DNA from: Pachyseris speciosa
Taxonomy: Eukaryota > Cnidaria > Anthozoa > Scleractinia > Pachyseridae
NCBI GenBank assembly: GCA_016490735.1
Contig: JAEMWC010000032.1
Location: forward strand, 1,579,501 to 1,643,500
Direction of reading: 5' to 3'
DNA length: 64,000 bases
Under the pieces are notes generated by a model. That model saw only the letters and a list, made by a program, of their open reading frames with translations, did not search any database and was not told the DNA's origin. Both the position numbers and the translations under genes were made by a program. Positions 9,993 to 19,954 of the stretch are shown here, piece by piece (position 1 is the stretch's first letter; each line of letters begins with the position of its first letter).

Positions 9993-10202
9993 TGCTAATG
10001 CTTGGGCTCAATCTTTGCTTTGGCAGATTTAAGGGGTAATTCCCGCTACCTTGTGGCCATAGTGCCCTTAGAGTGGCTTCAGCTTACTTGATCACATTAA
10101 TTTGTGAAGTATCCTTGTCACTCCAGCCACATCCCACAAGCTTTACGTTTTCATTGCTTGTTTTATTGATATGTGGGTACTTGAGCCTGAGCATTAGCTA
10201 TG

Positions 10203-10245
10203 CCATGTTGATGAGGCCTAACAAGGCCGAAACAGCTGTCCATGG
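10203..10245 (+). ncRNA. Type I hammerhead motif with C to T core change
   Basis: Stem I is CCATG (10203-10207) with CATGG (10241-10245). The core reads TTGATGA (10208-10214), changed from CTGATGA at the catalytically important first C. Stem II GGCC/GGCC has loop TAACAA, followed by GAAA and CAGCTGTC, with the equivalent cleavage point after 10240. Structure is kept but activity is probably lost. Confidence 0.8.
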
Positions 10246-10370
10246 ATGCTTATGCTTGGGCTCAATCTTTGCTTTGGTAGATTTAAGGGGTAATGCCCGC
10301 TACCGTGTGGCCTTAGTGCCCTTAGAGTGGCTTCAGCTTACTTGATCACATTAATTTGTGAAGTATCCTA

Positions 10371-10384
10371 TAGATTCCCTAATA
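10371..10384. repeat. 14-bp target-site duplication, right copy
   Basis: TAGATTCCCTAATA, identical to 9893-9906. Confidence 0.85.
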
Positions 10385-11459
10385 GTCGAGCCAGGTCTCT
10401 TATCGTGATATCTGGATTCTCCAGAACCTTCTGCTGACATTCTCTTCTGATACATTTTACTTTGTCCATAGGAAGGCTGATGTTTAGCGTAATTGAGTTT
10501 ATACGAAAAACCTGCGTGGGATTTAGTTGGGATTTTTGGTAATTGACCACAAATCCCAACATTTCTAGAAGGGTAACAGTCAACGTTACATGTTATGAGA
10601 GAGTTTCTTCCGTGGATGCCATCAGTAAAAAATCGTCTAAGTAAATGATTAGACGAATTCCTTGCTCCCTTAACAGGCCTATCACTGGTTTTAGAATCTT
10701 GGTTAAGACCCTGGGGGCACTTTCTATTCCAAATGGGAGGCTAGCGAACTCCCACTGAGTACCTTTCAAAAGAAAACGGAGGAACTTTTGATGACCTTTC
10801 CAAATCGGTACTGTAAAGTACTTTGTTGGGCTTCAGTGGATCTCTGAGCATAGTTATGCCCTCCATCTTAAAATGTTCGTATTTGATAAACTGATTTAAT
10901 TCACGTTGAAGACTGGTCTTTGTCCTCCTCCCTTTTTGGGTATTAGAAACAGGTTGCTGCTTACAAATCCTTTGTTGTAATCGTGTTCTAAAACCCGATA
11001 AATTACCTGCTTTTGGATTAGTTCTCTCAATTCTTTGTCTATCAAAATTTCGTCCTCTGCTGACACTGTGTGAGAGGGTAGAAAATTTTGGATTGGTATG
11101 ATTGTAAAGGGGATATGGTACCCTGAAACAGCTGTAATTACCGATAGGTCGTTTGTAACTACTTGCCAGTTCTTTACGAAGTATTGTAATCGACCTGCCA
11201 TGGGCAAGTGATTGACCTCCACAGAAGAAAGGCCGAAACGTCCCAAAAAAGACTTTACTAGTGGAAAGGCTAAGTTTTCTTTTAATGGTAGGATACCTGT
11301 ATTTTTCTGGCTTGCAACTGTTATCGGGAACTTTGGGAGGAGCATAGTTCTGGTTTGGTTGAGCAGCTGGGAACTTTCCTTGGCTCCGACATCGGCCCCT
11401 GAAATATGAGCTTCTCCCTCTGGTTGGGAAGCTTGGCGGCTGATATGAGCCTCTTCCAT
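10371..11459 (-). pseudogene. Reverse transcriptase of the DIRS-like element
   Basis: The minus strand from 11459 encodes the RT lead-in (GRLQYFVKNWQVV, IDKELRELIQKQVIYRV, NLFLIPKKGGGQRPVFNVN). The catalytic box YLDDFLLMAS is at about 10620-10660 and the thumb (LEMLGFVVNYQKSQLNP, IRDLARLLGNL) ends at the ribozyme insertion. The fingers and palm between 10896 and 10680 are split over frames. The order RT, RNase H, DIRS extension, recombinase matches DIRS elements. Confidence 0.8.
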
Positions 11460-11469
11460 GGAACTGACC

Positions 11470-12284
11470 TCCTCGCCCGGGCCTGAATTGGGAGGAGGTC
11501 CCTCTTTGAAAAAACTGCACGTTTGACTTCCTAGGGGCTGCTTTTGACAGAATCTTCACTATTTCATTACTTTTCTTCACCTTTTCTTCAAAAGATGGGC
11601 CAAATAAATGTTTGCCTGCTCCTGGGAATGGTTCAGGAGCGAATGAACTCATCTGAGGGTTCACCTTATCCAATACTTGCTTCCTTCTTTGAACTTTAAG
11701 CTGGGCAATACCCAGACCCCAATAGAGTGAGGGCCTTGGACAAACATGTATACAGGCAGTTTATATCTTCTGTGGATAAGGTAATGGAACCTGGATTATC
11801 TTCAGTTTCCTGCCAGGAGGATTCGTGTTCAAAGGCCATACTCAAAGGGCCTACAACGTCCAAGATCTGATCTTGGAGTTTCTTTGATTCTTTATCAACT
11901 CCTTTCCTTCGCTCCGATAACAAGGGAGCCTAAATAGTCCTCAAGCACCGGAGTAAACACTGACTCCACATTAGGACGAGCAAAATCTTTAGTAATTTGC
12001 TTCCTGTCGTACACAGACAGCGGCTTATCCGCAAATAAAACGTCTAGAAAACTAGACAGTTCCACGGACGCGTCCCACCGTCCAGTGGGAATGATAATAT
12101 TCTCACTGTAATCCTCGTTTCCCCCGGACAACCTCGCTTTCTTCGAGGGTGGAGCATTAACTTCAACGTGTCCAACATTCAAGCCTTGTGTTGACCCGGC
12201 GGCTAACCGGAAAGATCGAGGACCATTTGAGCCTTGTGTTGACCCGGCGGCTAACCGGGGAACAAAACTTGCACTGTTGTTCAA
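11470..12284 (-). pseudogene. Gag-like protein of the DIRS-like element
   Basis: Starting at 12284 the minus strand encodes a Pro/Lys-containing N-terminus (PPSKKARLSGG), a helical middle (RWDASVELSSFLDVLFADKP) and, after a frame change near 11900, a further helical part. A final part (11673-11470) ends in an Arg/Gly-rich tail with repeated GRG motifs that would bind nucleic acid. DIRS gag proteins have this layout. Duplicated RLAAGSTQG blocks near 12180-12260 show a short internal repeat. At least two frame breaks make it non-functional. Confidence 0.65.
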
Positions 12285-12408
12285 AGTTTATGATCTCGAT
12301 TCAGCGTCCACGAGGCTTTTCTTAGTAAGTGTTTCGTAAATCATACGGGGCAGCAAAGCTCCTGGTTGACTCTGACTCGTTTTTGAAATTACCTCTGCTG
12401 AATCATCT

Positions 12409-12951
12409 TTGCTAGAAATCACAGCGTTACCGCGTCACCGCGTCATGTGGAACGGTCACGTCGTCCTGAGCTCTGTGCTTATTCTGTATTTATACCTTTG
12501 TTTTCTTATCTGCGGGCTCTCAAACTGCGCTAACAATCCTAAGATCAATTCTGCTGACTCTGAAGAGGTCTTTGACCCGGAAAGCATCGTTTCAAGCAAA
12601 GGAATTTTGAAAAATGGAGTTTCAAGCACGTTTGCATCGGGAACCAAGGTCGCCACGTGCACGAGTAAGAGGAAATTTCTTCGACAAAGATTACTCTACT
12701 CTTCTAATGGGAGTCAAAGTGTTAACCCGGTGATAATACAGATCATCCTTAGTGGCGATGTTCACCCACAACCTGGCCCAAACTCAAAGCAAAAGCAAAA
12801 TTCTCGGTCTGGACAAAATCCCAAAGAAAATCATTCAACTGCATCCGTGGATGGCCAACATGCAAATTCGTGCATCAAGATCGCTCATTTGAATATTCGT
12901 TCGTTGAAGTCTCGCGAACACTTTCTTCTTTTACAACATACCATCGAATAA
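12409..12951 (+). pseudogene. LINE ORF leader with 2A-like motif and endonuclease start
   Basis: After a hydrophobic stretch (LSSVLILYLYLCFLICGLSN) the frame has IILSGDVHPQPGP at about 12743-12780. This is a relative of the GDVExNPGP 2A-like motif common at this place in L2/CR1 LINEs, with the conserved Glu-x-Asn changed. It then enters the endonuclease (IKIAHLNIRSLKSREHF) and hits TAA at 12949. The endonuclease continues after a frame change. Confidence 0.65.
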
Positions 12952-14319
12952 CATGGCTTTGATATATTTACTATATCAGAGATTTGACTTGACTCGACTG
13001 GATTTGTATTCTTCCGCCAAGATCGGGGAGAACATAAATCTGGTGGCGGCCTTGCAGTATACATCAGAGGCACATTCAAAGCGACACTCCTAAAAGACGC
13101 CACGGGAATTAGCGATGAAAATTTCCAACAGCTCTGGATAAAGGTTCAATTGCGACAGTGCAAATCAATTTTAATTGTACTGTTTATAGACCACCTAGCA
13201 CCACATCAGCCTTCAGCGATAGTTTGTCAAGAAGTCTCCTGAATATGTTACTGCTTGGCCATGACATTATCATTCTGGGTGACCTAAATTGTAGCATTCT
13301 CGATGATAAAGCGGATAGTCGAACTTTGAAAGACCTTTGTGCAAGTTTCAACCTGACACAACTAGTGAAGGAACCGACTAGAATTACAGAAACAAAACGC
13401 TCGCTAATTAATGTTATTATGATTACCGATCCTACCCTAGCGGAGTCTTGCTCAGTCATTATGTCCTCAATAAGTGATCACAACTTAGTCGAAGTTACAT
13501 TGAGGATAAATCGCCCTAAAGCCAAAGCCAAATACGTCACTACAAGAAGCTACGCACCCGATAGCTTTCGCGAAGATCTCTCTCTTGTTCCGTGGCACAT
13601 GGTATACTTCTTTGATGACATTGATTCCCAAGTGGAAACATTCAATTCTCTCTTTTTGGACGTGCTGGATCAGCACGCGCCCATCAAACGTATAAAAATC
13701 AAGTCCCGCTCTAATCCGTTCGTAACACCAGAAATTAAGCAGCTCATGAAGACCAGGGACCTTTGGCATAAGAAAGCCATTCCGACAAATGACAAACTAT
13801 GCTGGAACGGATATCGCTTCTTCCGACATGAAGTGAAACGCGAACTGAGGCTTGCTGAAAAAATCTATGTAAGAAACGAAATAGCTAACAGTAGAGGTAA
13901 GACAAACGCCACTTGGAAGATCTTAAATCGATGTATGTCTCGTGGTATTGCTAAACGTCCAAGCACTTTTGAGGACCATGAGACTTTGGCATATAAATTT
14001 AATAAGTATTTTACTTCAGTAGGAGAACTTACTGCCAAAAAAGCGAACTTGATAACAAGGGAACACGGTTTGGATAAAGATAAAGATTATGGTCTTAGGG
14101 AAGAAAGTATTGACACTGCTGGCCTGCATGCTGAAACAGGAGAATTTGAGTTTCAAGAGGTAAAAGAAATTGACGTCAAGTCTGTCATTAAGAGTTTAGC
14201 TGCCAACAAAGCGCCAGGATATGATAAAATCTCTGCGCGAGTCCTGAAAGACAGTTGTGAGAGCATCGCACCTGTGATTTCCAGACTGGCGAATAATTCG
14301 TTTAATGTGGCTGCTTTTC
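12952..14319 (+). pseudogene. LINE endonuclease and linker to RT
   Basis: After the stop, KSGGGLAVYIRGTFKATLL continues the endonuclease. From 13158 the frame gives YRPPSTT, IIILGDLNCSILDD and SSISDHNLVEV, the GDxN and SDH catalytic blocks of AP-type endonucleases that nick target DNA. The linker (KTRDLWHKKA, WKILNRCMSRG) and RT start (IKSLAANKAPGYDKISARVL) follow. Two breaks before 13160 disable it. Confidence 0.75.
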
Positions 14320-14323
14320 TTAA

Positions 14324-14869
14324 AGTGTATATGACACGAAATTTTTTATTTCATTTTCTGGTAGTTCGACATGTATAAATAACGGTTTGAGCGTTAAAAA
14401 TCGGCGAAAAAAAAGTTAAATGCCTCTTTTTCGATCAAAATTCGCGCTATTTTCGCCAAAAAATTTGTCACAGCAGCGCGCGGCCAAAACCTCTGTCACG
14501 TGACCTTTGTGACGTCAAGTTGTTTGCAAGATTCTCAACATTCTTCTCCACTTTCCATAGGATCATACGAATTACTTGTATCTGTATCGCTAGACATTTT
14601 AATGCGTTCAAAGTCTCCAAACACTGCTTAGCAAGCCAAGTAATTCACATGTGTCTTTGCTAACAGCTGAGTATCGTGCAAACAACGTGACGTCACTTAG
14701 CGGAAAAGTCGTCCCCAGTTCCCGACAAAATTTTAAGCTAAAATTTGTCTGTTTTGGAGCCTAAAAATCGCCGAAAAATTTTTTTTAGACATTTCTAAAT
14801 CATGAATCCTTTCTTTATGCATATAAATGAAAGAAAAAAGCCAATAAAAAATTTCGTGTCATATACACT
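14324..14869. mobile_element. TTAA-flanked MITE (piggyBac-like target site)
   Basis: Inverted ends AGTGTATATGACACGAAA are perfect for over 25 bases at both sides. The element is flanked by TTAA at 14320-14323 and 14870-14873. Removing 546 bases and one TTAA restores the LINE frame across the join (AAFLKA, stop for an expected Trp, KIAEVIPVPKEG). No coding capacity. TTAA duplication is the mark of piggyBac-type transposases, so mobilisation in trans is inferred. Confidence 0.85.
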
Positions 14870-14873
14870 TTAA

Positions 14874-15185
14874 AGCATAGAAAATTGCTGAGGTGATACC
14901 TGTACCCAAAGAAGGAAACTCAGAAGAACCAGCCAACAACAGGCCGATTGCATTGTTACCCATCCTATCGAAAGTAAGTGAGAGACTGGCACACAAGCAG
15001 TTTGTGGAATTTTTGACAAAATATGATAAACTGTCGACTTATCAAAGTGGCAACAGTAAAATGCATTCGACAGAAACTGCCCTCATAAATGTTACAGATA
15101 ACATTTTGAAAGCAATTGATGAAAAAGCAGCTTCATTACTAGTACTGCTTGATATGTCAAAAGCTTTTGACAGCCTTAATCATAA
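14874..15185 (+). pseudogene. LINE reverse transcriptase, N-terminal part
   Basis: Continuation of the LINE after the MITE: EVIPVPKEGNSEEPANNRPI, then LPILSKVSERLAHKQF, then LLVLLDMSKAFDSLNHN, RT motif A with its catalytic Asp. The frame then leaves RT sequence and YADD is absent, so the RT is truncated. Confidence 0.8.
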
Positions 15186-15535
15186 TCTGTCTAGTCATCC
15201 CTTATCCCTAAAATTCCGGGGGCAGTTAACCCTTATCCCTAAAATTACCGAGACTGTTATCCCCAAAACTACTTATCTTTGGAATTTGTCAATTGGTGGC
15301 AATTTTAAAGTGTAAAGCGACCCGTTTTTTAATAGATAACCTAATACTGCATAATTATACGAAAACTCTACAGTTTTATGACATTAACTTAAAATATTCC
15401 CCTCTTTGTAACTGATTACTTGCCTTCCTCAGAGTCCTGGGAGAGTGCCAAACAATCCTGGTAGACACACAAATCGCTTGGTTCGGCGGGACTACTACTT
15501 TGTAGCACATTCAACTCGCAGAACACAGAGTTTAC
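15186..15535. repeat. Short CTTATCCCTAAAATT repeats and spacer
   Basis: CTTATCCCTAAAATT occurs at about 15200 and again near 15231, with a related piece at 15257. A 50-base segment (TACTTTGTAGCACATTCAAC onward) is present twice in tandem at 15490-15582. No gene. Confidence 0.5.
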
Positions 15536-15538
15536 CAT

Positions 15539-17094
15539 CTACTTTGTAGCACATTCAACTCGCAGAACACAGAGTTTACCATCGCCAGTATTGAAATGTA
15601 AGGCTGTCTGTTCTTTCACTCCATTTCTGATGACCAATGTGCCCTTCTGTGTCTTCTGGATGGATTCACCAGAAATTTGGAGAGAACTTTCTCTTGATTG
15701 GTCGGACGATTTGTCTTCTTCAAGGCGTTTTGCATCTATCCAGTTTGAAAGCTTTTTTTGAAGGCCTTTCTTTTTAGCGCCCTTTTCGCCACCACGTAGA
15801 AGCTTCAGGTCCTTTAGGACCACTTTCAGTTCTTTGACGGTCATTTTTTCTGGATTGTAAACCGTTTTACCCTCCAAGTCAATGTACGATATTTTGCCTC
15901 CTGAATATTCCGCAACGTACACAACTCCTTGTCTAAACGCAACGGCTAATGGCATCCTTAAGCTGCTGTAGATCTCCGTCACATCCACTGGATAATGTAG
16001 GCGAGCTGAGAAGAGTTTTCCTTTGCATGAGTCCACAAGAAAAAACTGCCCATGTGGCCAAGGCAAACAGCAGACGGATTTGTCAGGACTCCTTTCTTGT
16101 TGCCTTCGTAAAGTCTGAATTTCTCAGGGATCAATGTGTCTGTGATGGTATCAACATTGGTCTGGATTATCTGTCTCACTGGGGCACTTGAAATTTCAAG
16201 CATAGAATCAACATCCATTGGTTCCCTGTTTCTGCAAGCTGCTACCGTGAGGTCTTCCATTAGCAATCCTTTGAGGTGACGATCATTTCTTAATGTCCGC
16301 AGCTGAACACGATTTGTTCGATACCCATTTACAAGTAAATACCAGTTACTGAATTGCCATGACATTCGCTTTCCTACATGAACAGGATCAGGAAGGCATT
16401 AAGAAAGAGTGAGATAGGGATCAACAGTGTTTTCATTCTTCTTCTCTTCCAAAAGGTCTTGTGCTGCTTTGTTACGGCTTTTAGAATCCATAGCGAATAC
16501 CAAAACCACAGCTTTAACACATTTTATCCCCAGATTCATGCACACTCTGCATGCGCATAAGGCTGGGTTAGCATATCTGTGGCCTTTTCCGGTGCAGGTG
16601 GGACCGATAACACCTTTCAAACACTCATTGCAGAGAGAGTTACAAATATTTTGGCTTGAATTTTGTAATGTGCCATTTTTGGATGGGGTGAGGCTTGACT
16701 TCAAATGGTGAAGACATATTTCGCTGGATTTGCCCTTTTCTTTAATGGTGTTGTATGTGTACTCACCATCGAGTTTGCGGGGAATATAATCTACACCAAC
16801 TGGGAGCGTCACTTTTCCATCAAGTGATGTTGCACAATAGCATTCAGCTTCAGTAATAAATATGTCTTTCAGTTTCTAAGGGTCGGGATTTGGGTTTTCT
16901 TTGATATATTTGTAATCTATGTCATGAGTCGTGCCAATTATCTTTCCCTGTCTAGAATCGACCTGCATGCCTGGATTAAGAGCCATTCCATCTTTCTGAA
17001 TTGTAACTGGGACTACTCGTACTGTGTCATTGTCTATCAGAGGTGTAACAGGAGTGTTTTCTCTTCCTGCTAACTCCAAAAAGCTGGTCAACAA
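15539..17094 (-). pseudogene. NHL/SAP-like cnidarian multi-copy family, broken copy 1
   Basis: Minus-strand pieces follow one another in order. 17094-16876 has LNPGMQVDSRQGKIIG. 16812-16399 has VGVDYIPRKLDGEYTY and a Cys-rich block (CNSLCNECLKG, CACRVCMNLGIKCV) suggesting zinc binding. 16365-15979 and 16066-15539 have VYVAEYSGGKISYIDLEG, a beta-propeller (NHL-like) strand, then VKELKVVLKDLKLLRGG, a SAP-like helix pair. Frame changes separate them. The same protein family appears further along its length at 28268-30934. The biological role is unknown to me. Confidence 0.55.
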
Positions 17095-17267
17095 ACTTTT
17101 GTGGATACCATTGTCAGTTGTGTACCCAGTACAGTTCTTTTTGCTTGAAGTCTTTCCTGGTATTTGTCAGTTCCAAGAAGCCCAATCAAACTCCTTTGCC
17201 CCTCCTTTACCAGAACCCAGAAACCCAGGACCTCTCAAGAGATTCACGGTTTTTTCATGGCCGTAAT

Positions 17268-17460
17268 ATTCGAAATGGTCATTTCGCGAAGTACCATTTC
17301 GTAAAGTACCATTTCGTTAAGTACCATTTCGCAAAGTACATTTCGTAGAGTACCATTTCGCAAAGTACCATTTCGTAAAGTACCATTTTGCAAAGTACTA
17401 TTTCGTAAAGTACCATTTCGCAAAGTACCATTTCGTTTCGTTTCGTTTCGCAAAGTACCG
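17268..17460. repeat. 15-bp minisatellite
   Basis: Tandem copies of a unit like AAAGTACCATTTCGT/C, about a dozen, with scattered point changes. It is open on the minus strand as an NGTLR repeat, but this is only because 15 is a multiple of three. Confidence 0.9.
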
Positions 17461-17464
17461 TAAG

Positions 17465-17885
17465 CTGCTTTGCTATTGTATACTACTGACTCCCTCGCAG
17501 AAAATTCTAGAACGACAGTCAAATTTAGAAAAATTATCTTCCCGGTAAAAAGAAAAATAGAAAAATGCTAATTATTTTGAGAAGTGAATCAAAATGAGTT
17601 CATGATGATCGGTAAGGATTCATTGATTTTCGGGATGATAGTCAACTGATTTTGATAAGCGAATAAAGGGGATTAGTTTCTAATATAAAGAAACTGTGGT
17701 GCTGCGTCGGTTGGGGAGTGAAACACGAAAATTTGGTTTATCAACGGAGTTCATCGCTCAGAATGCAGCGACATATCCGGGACCTTGACAATGGCTACGG
17801 CGGTAAATTTGAAAGTTAATCAGCGAAACGGGGTTAAAACAAAATGGTAATGGATTTATATACCGCACATATCACATAGTTTCAT
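17465..17885. other. No supported feature
   Basis: Spacer between the minisatellite and the SINE. No open frame or repeat was noted. Confidence 0.5.
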
Positions 17886-17889
17886 GGCG

Positions 17890-18163
17890 GTTTACAATTC
17901 TTCTCTAGGGTGAGATCGGACGTCAGCTTGTAAAGGCGCCTCTGGCAGCGGCTATCAGTCCATATTTGATCTCACCCAGCCCACACATGAATGTCAAGAC
18001 AGATGAAAGGTAGACCACCACACCGGGAACTACGTCCCCTACTCTTTTCGAACAGTGTGTGGGTTCTTTAAGGTCCCACAGATTATTAGGAACAAGTGAT
18101 GTGAGACGGGACCTACGCTTTATCGTCGTTATCCGAGAAGACTAGAAAGTCTAACCGTTTGCA

Positions 18164-18195
<32 letters not shown>

Positions 18196-18291
18196 ATTAT
18201 TTAAAGACTCTGACAGTTGGTCCGGCCGGGGTTTGAACCCGCGACCTCCCGCACAGTAGTCCGGTGCTCTACCACTGAGCTAACCGGGCGG
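17890..18291 (-). repeat. tRNA-derived SINE
   Basis: The minus strand begins with a tRNA-like head at 18291-18219 (A box TAGCTCAGTGGTAGAGC, B box GGGTTCAAACCCC). A body containing CTGTGGGACCTTAAAGAACC and CACACACTGTTCGAAAAGAG follows. The anticodon arm is not standard. The layout is that of a Pol III-transcribed SINE moved by a LINE; the 3' limit is approximate. Confidence 0.65.
18219..18291 (-). tRNA. tRNA-like head of the SINE
   Basis: GCCCGGTTAGCTCAGTGG at the start and a full B box, with pairing acceptor ends (GCCCGG with CCGG). It provides the internal promoter of the SINE and is unlikely to be a decoding tRNA. Confidence 0.55.
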
Positions 18292-18420
18292 CGGTTAGAG
18301 AAATTGCTCCGAAAAGGTCGAGTAGGGCTTGCGCTTTTCAAGCTTTCGTCCAAACTACGCAACATTTCTTAGTTTTAGCATATGACTTTTAATGTAAATT
18401 GACCACCGTACAGGGATTCG

Positions 18421-18463
18421 ATTAGCTGACGTTTCGAGCGTTAGCCCTCCGTCGGAGCGAATC
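18421..18463 (-). ncRNA. Decayed Penelope-type hammerhead ribozyme
   Basis: On the minus strand GATTCGCT (18463-18456) pairs with AGCTAATC (18428-18421) with one mismatch (stem I). The core reads CCGACGG in place of CUGAYGA. Stem II is GGGC/GCTC around loop TAAC, then GAAACGTC. The layout equals the 9502-9546 tail. Two core changes imply it is inactive. Confidence 0.6.
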
Positions 18464-18464
18464 G

Positions 18465-19745
18465 AGGAGTTGTGGGTTGTGCATGGTTTATATACAGAAA
18501 ATGGATAAGCCTCAGAGTACAGTGTAGTGTGCAGGAGTGTGGAGAAGCTAACCGCATCGTAACTGTTAAACTATTTTCCCTCGTTCGTACTAACGAACTC
18601 CAAACTAAGGCTTGGCTTTACATCAACGAGGCCCAAAACCAAACATAAGGGGTACTCTACATAAAAGAAAAAATACAACGATAAACGCGTGTATAAGGGG
18701 ACTTATTTGGCTTCTCAATATAAGAATCATTACTGCATATGCTTCCTAGCGCACAGTCCACAGTTCATTTTTGTTTTTGTGTAACCTTTTTCGATTGGCA
18801 TAAATGTAGTTTAAATGTCATTCTAATCCGGCGCGGACCTTGTGTTTTACGATCTAGCGGAGACGAGGGCAAATTTAATTCCGTGAGTAGAGGTGACGTG
18901 GAAAGTTCTAAATGACAACAGTTAGGCACCTTGAGGTTTGAATACCATATTTTTTTTATTTTAGGGACATAGGCACGTTAACATAGCATGCCGCTCAACA
19001 TAAACTTACAGTATTAGTCGACTAACAAATTAGTAACAGAATACCAGACAATAAGTGAAAGCAAGAAACAACCCAATGTCTTCCATTAGCACTGATCTTC
19101 ATAACGTAGACCTCTTCCCCAGACTCTCACACCGGACTCGGCCAGATCCTGACTCATTTCTTTTTAACCTATTCAGTTACTAAATAGTGACCCGACTGTA
19201 CAATTAGTCAGAAACATACCATTTTATTAATTATATGGCAAGGTAGTCTTGAGATAAATCCGGGCGTTCTGGTTGGTTCTTTCTTGGTCGGGATTTTGCC
19301 ATACGGATCGTTTCCACGGAAGCGGTCATAAGCCGTGTTTTTTTGTTTACGAAACCCAGTAAATTCAAAATTTGCAACTTAAACTGCGAAAAGAAAAGGT
19401 GTAAATATTCTTATTCTAGATTTTGCATAGAAAGTACCTTAAAAACATTTTACAGAGCTTACAACATGGACCGCCGAAGAAGACGAATATTCACGAAGCG
19501 AATTTTATTAATCTGAAGAACTGAAAACTTCTGATGCAGAAACTGAAACAGGAATCAGCGAATTGAAAGCCAAGGGGCCATAAACGATTTTATAAACGAA
19601 CAGAAAAACGAGCACTGCAATTGGTTGATTCTTGGTCACGTGCCCCTGACCAAATTCAAATGTATCCCGACCGGGATACAATTCTGCAATTGTTGCCCGC
19701 GCGCCGGATACAACAGCACGTGATCAGTGTATGACTAAAAAGTGG
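18465..19745. other. Spacer before the Ngaro element
   Basis: Sequence up to about 18640 may belong to a Penelope-like element lying antisense, judging by the hammerhead tail. The rest shows no gene. CAGCACGTG occurs at 19713-19721 just outside the Ngaro element and again at 25220-25228 just outside its other end, possibly by chance. Confidence 0.4.
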
Positions 19746-19749
19746 CATG

Positions 19750-19945
19750 ATATGTTATTTCCGACGAGTGAGCTTGCGAATAAGGCTGAAATAACTATTT
19801 TGTCGGCACGAGATACAACAAGGGCCTGGGTTCCAGGCCGGGGCATCATGGGTAGGGATGTAGGGGTATATAAGACCGGGTATAACATGAGGTTGTCATC
19901 TAGGCTTCAGAACCAACCGCGTTCTTTCCGTTCGTTTCGTTTAAT
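19750..19945 (+). repeat. Ngaro repeat A1 with TATA box
   Basis: Matches A2 at 24206-24401. It carries TATATAAG at 19867-19874, about 80 bases before the gag start region, and is the likely promoter of the element. Confidence 0.85.
19867..19873 (+). promoter_or_regulatory. TATA box of the Ngaro element
   Basis: TATATAA within repeat A1, repeated in A2 at 24323-24329. No other promoter element was identified. Confidence 0.5.
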
Positions 19946-19954
19946 TTATTCCCT

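Larger units (their letters stand above)
9907..10370 (+). mobile_element. Retrozyme-like tandem element with two hammerhead motifs
   Basis: This 464-bp insertion interrupts the DIRS RT and is bounded by identical 14-bp direct repeats (9893-9906, 10371-10384), so it arrived by an integration event. It contains a hammerhead motif at 9948-9992, about 115 bases of body (GGGCTCAATCTTTGCTTTGG onward), a spacer, a second hammerhead motif at 10203-10245 and a second body copy. The two predicted cleavage points are 254 bases apart. No reading frame is present. Tandem hammerhead units of a few hundred bases with target-site duplications are what animal retrozymes look like. That is the inferred identity; a third related copy is at 31406-31643. 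Confidence 0.8.
7418..12290 (-). mobile_element. DIRS-like tyrosine-recombinase retrotransposon, degenerate, with nested insertions
   Basis: In minus-strand order the element holds a basic gag-like region (12284-11470), RT (11460-10371), RNase H (9892-9598) and the DIRS-type RT extension (8925-8280), then a tyrosine recombinase (8250-7471). It ends at TAATAGGAGGCGAGATATAA (7418-7442). Two later insertions split it: a ribozyme-bearing tandem element at 9907-10370 and a Penelope-like fragment at 8930-9597. Frameshifts occur in every domain. The upstream end is not seen and is replaced near 12290 by an L2-like LINE in head-to-head orientation. Confidence 0.8.
12400..15185 (+). mobile_element. 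L2-like LINE, 5' half, split by a MITE
   Basis: The plus strand carries a leader with a 2A-like motif, an apurinic-type endonuclease and the start of the RT, ending abruptly at about 15185 before the catalytic YADD box. The piece 14324-14869 is a later MITE. Truncation at the 3' side is unusual for LINEs and suggests deletion or replacement by the repeat-rich segment 15186-15320. Confidence 0.75.

Noticed and set aside
17244..17522. Minus-strand NGTLR repeat protein
   Set aside because: It is the translation of a 15-bp minisatellite, whose unit length keeps any frame open.
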